DNA of 64,000 nucleotides from Ascoidea rubescens DSM 1968. Its lineage: Eukaryota > Ascomycota > Saccharomycetes > Ascoideales > Ascoideaceae. Both the position numbers and the translations under genes were made by a program. Shown here piece after piece: positions 63,452 to 64,000 of this stretch. The notes below the pieces were generated by a model. The model was given only the letters and a program-made list of their open reading frames with translations, ran no database searches and was not told the origin of the DNA. How positions within the stretch are numbered: position 1 is the stretch's first letter; each line of letters starts with the position of its first letter. Location: positions 1 to 64,000 of the forward strand of contig NW_017962932.1 in assembly GCF_001661345.1 (NCBI RefSeq). The letters are read 5' to 3'.

Positions 63452-64000
63452 ATGTCCTCGAATCAAATCAGATTTGATAACAAAGTGGTTGTTATCACCG
63501 GTGCTGGCGGTGGTTTGGGTAAAACATACGCTTTAGAATTCGCAAAAAGAGGTGCAAAAGTCGTTGTTAACGATCTTGGTGGCTCTTTATCTGGAGCTGG
63601 TAACTCATCAAAGGCTGCTGATTTAGTTGTGGATCAAATTAAAAAAAAAGGTGGAATTGCTGTCCCCAATTATGACAATGTCGTAACCAACGCTGAAAAT
63701 ATTATTAAAACTGCTGTTGACGCTTTTGGAACTGTTCATATAGTCATCAATAATGCCGGAATACTAAAGGATTCATCCTTTAAAAAATTATCTCAATCGG
63801 ATTTCACAAAACTAATTGACGTTCATCTTAATGGTTCTTATAAACTAACTAGGGCGGCTTGGCCATATATGAGGAAACAGAATTTTGGCAGAATCGTTAA
63901 TACTTCTTCTCCTGCCGGTTTATATGGTAATTTTGGTCAAGCAAATTACTCTGCTGCAAAATTGGCTTTAGTTGGCTTCACCCAAACTTTAGCTAAAGAA
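63452..64000 (+). CDS. FOX2: Peroxisomal multifunctional beta-oxidation enzyme, 5' part
   Basis: 183 codons visible, truncated by the window end. Fox2/MFE-2 carries two D-specific 3-hydroxyacyl-CoA dehydrogenase domains and an enoyl-CoA hydratase-2 domain, giving the second and third steps of peroxisomal fatty-acid oxidation. The start MSSNQIRFDNKVVVITGAGG then GLGKTYALEFAKRGAKVVVN is the first SDR domain: cofactor motif TGAGGGLG (17-24), NDLGG, NNAGIL, and VNTSSPAGLYGNFGQANYSA with the catalytic Ser, Tyr and Lys (YSAAK). The NDLGGSLSGAG insert after the second beta strand is characteristic of Fox2. The C-terminus, where a PTS1 peroxisomal signal would lie, is outside the window, so a single-domain SDR is not formally excluded. 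Confidence 0.93.
   Translation, partial: MSSNQIRFDNKVVVITGAGGGLGKTYALEFAKRGAKVVVNDLGGSLSGAGNSSKAADLVVDQIKKKGGIAVPNYDNVVTNAENIIKTAVDAFGTVHIVINNAGILKDSSFKKLSQSDFTKLIDVHLNGSYKLTRAAWPYMRKQNFGRIVNTSSPAGLYGNFGQANYSAAKLALVGFTQTLAKE

Overview
This window is nuclear DNA from an AT-rich budding yeast (Saccharomycotina). The evidence is single-exon genes, two short introns with yeast-type signals (GTAAGT or GTATGT donors and perfect TACTAAC branch points), many Asn-rich tracts encoded by AAT/AAC repeats, and a gene set that reads directly as yeast orthologues. I cannot assign a species. CTG codons are used sparingly. One falls where I recall Leu in FKS1, so Leu decoding is plausible, but the CUG code is not settled by this sequence and all translations assume the standard code.

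Layout. 1-74: the 5' end of an unidentified minus-strand gene. 2444-3967: FTR1 iron permease (two exons). 4260-4595: a small unknown acidic protein. 5045-7357: an OPT-family transporter of the YGL114W type. 7358-10933: a gene-poor 3.6 kb stretch. 10934-14644: a large Zn2Cys6 regulator. 15221-21097: FKS1 beta-1,3-glucan synthase. 22152-23300: CPR6 cyclophilin-40. 23530-25194: SHQ1. 25739-26706: RSR1/BUD1 (two exons, the first only 7 nt). 28443-28844: a small Asn-rich membrane ORF. 28980-29160: a GC-rich block that looks like a structured RNA. 30169-33090: AVL9. 34178-37651: KIP3. 38987-39508: FRA2/BOL2 with a His-rich extension. 40099-41040: NIF3. 41253-45968: YPK9. 46280-46891: a PNP-oxidase-like protein. 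47100-47855: SNA3-like. 48414-50849: CSR1-like Sec14 protein. 51294-52244: IZH-family PAQR protein. 53317-54450: PKA catalytic subunit (TPK2-like). 54451-58264: a 3.8 kb gap with a 34-bp perfect palindrome and several hairpins. 58265-59428: MIG1-like repressor. 60919-62487: RCH1. 63452-64000: the 5' part of FOX2, running off the window.

The genes are ordinary chromosomal housekeeping and signalling genes and do not form one pathway. Loose themes are iron (FTR1; FRA2, which in S. cerevisiae restrains the Aft1 activator of FTR1), glucose/cAMP signalling (TPK, MIG1), polarity and secretion (RSR1, AVL9, FKS1) and cation homeostasis (YPK9, RCH1, IZH). KIP3, FRA2 and NIF3 keep the relative order and orientation I recall from S. 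cerevisiae chromosome VII left arm.

I found no rRNA, tRNA, CRISPR array, or convincing transposon or virus-derived element. The parts most worth follow-up are the structured-RNA candidate, the poly-His FRA2 extension, the 34-bp palindrome and other intergenic hairpins, and the GC-rich, E-box-containing promoter islands.
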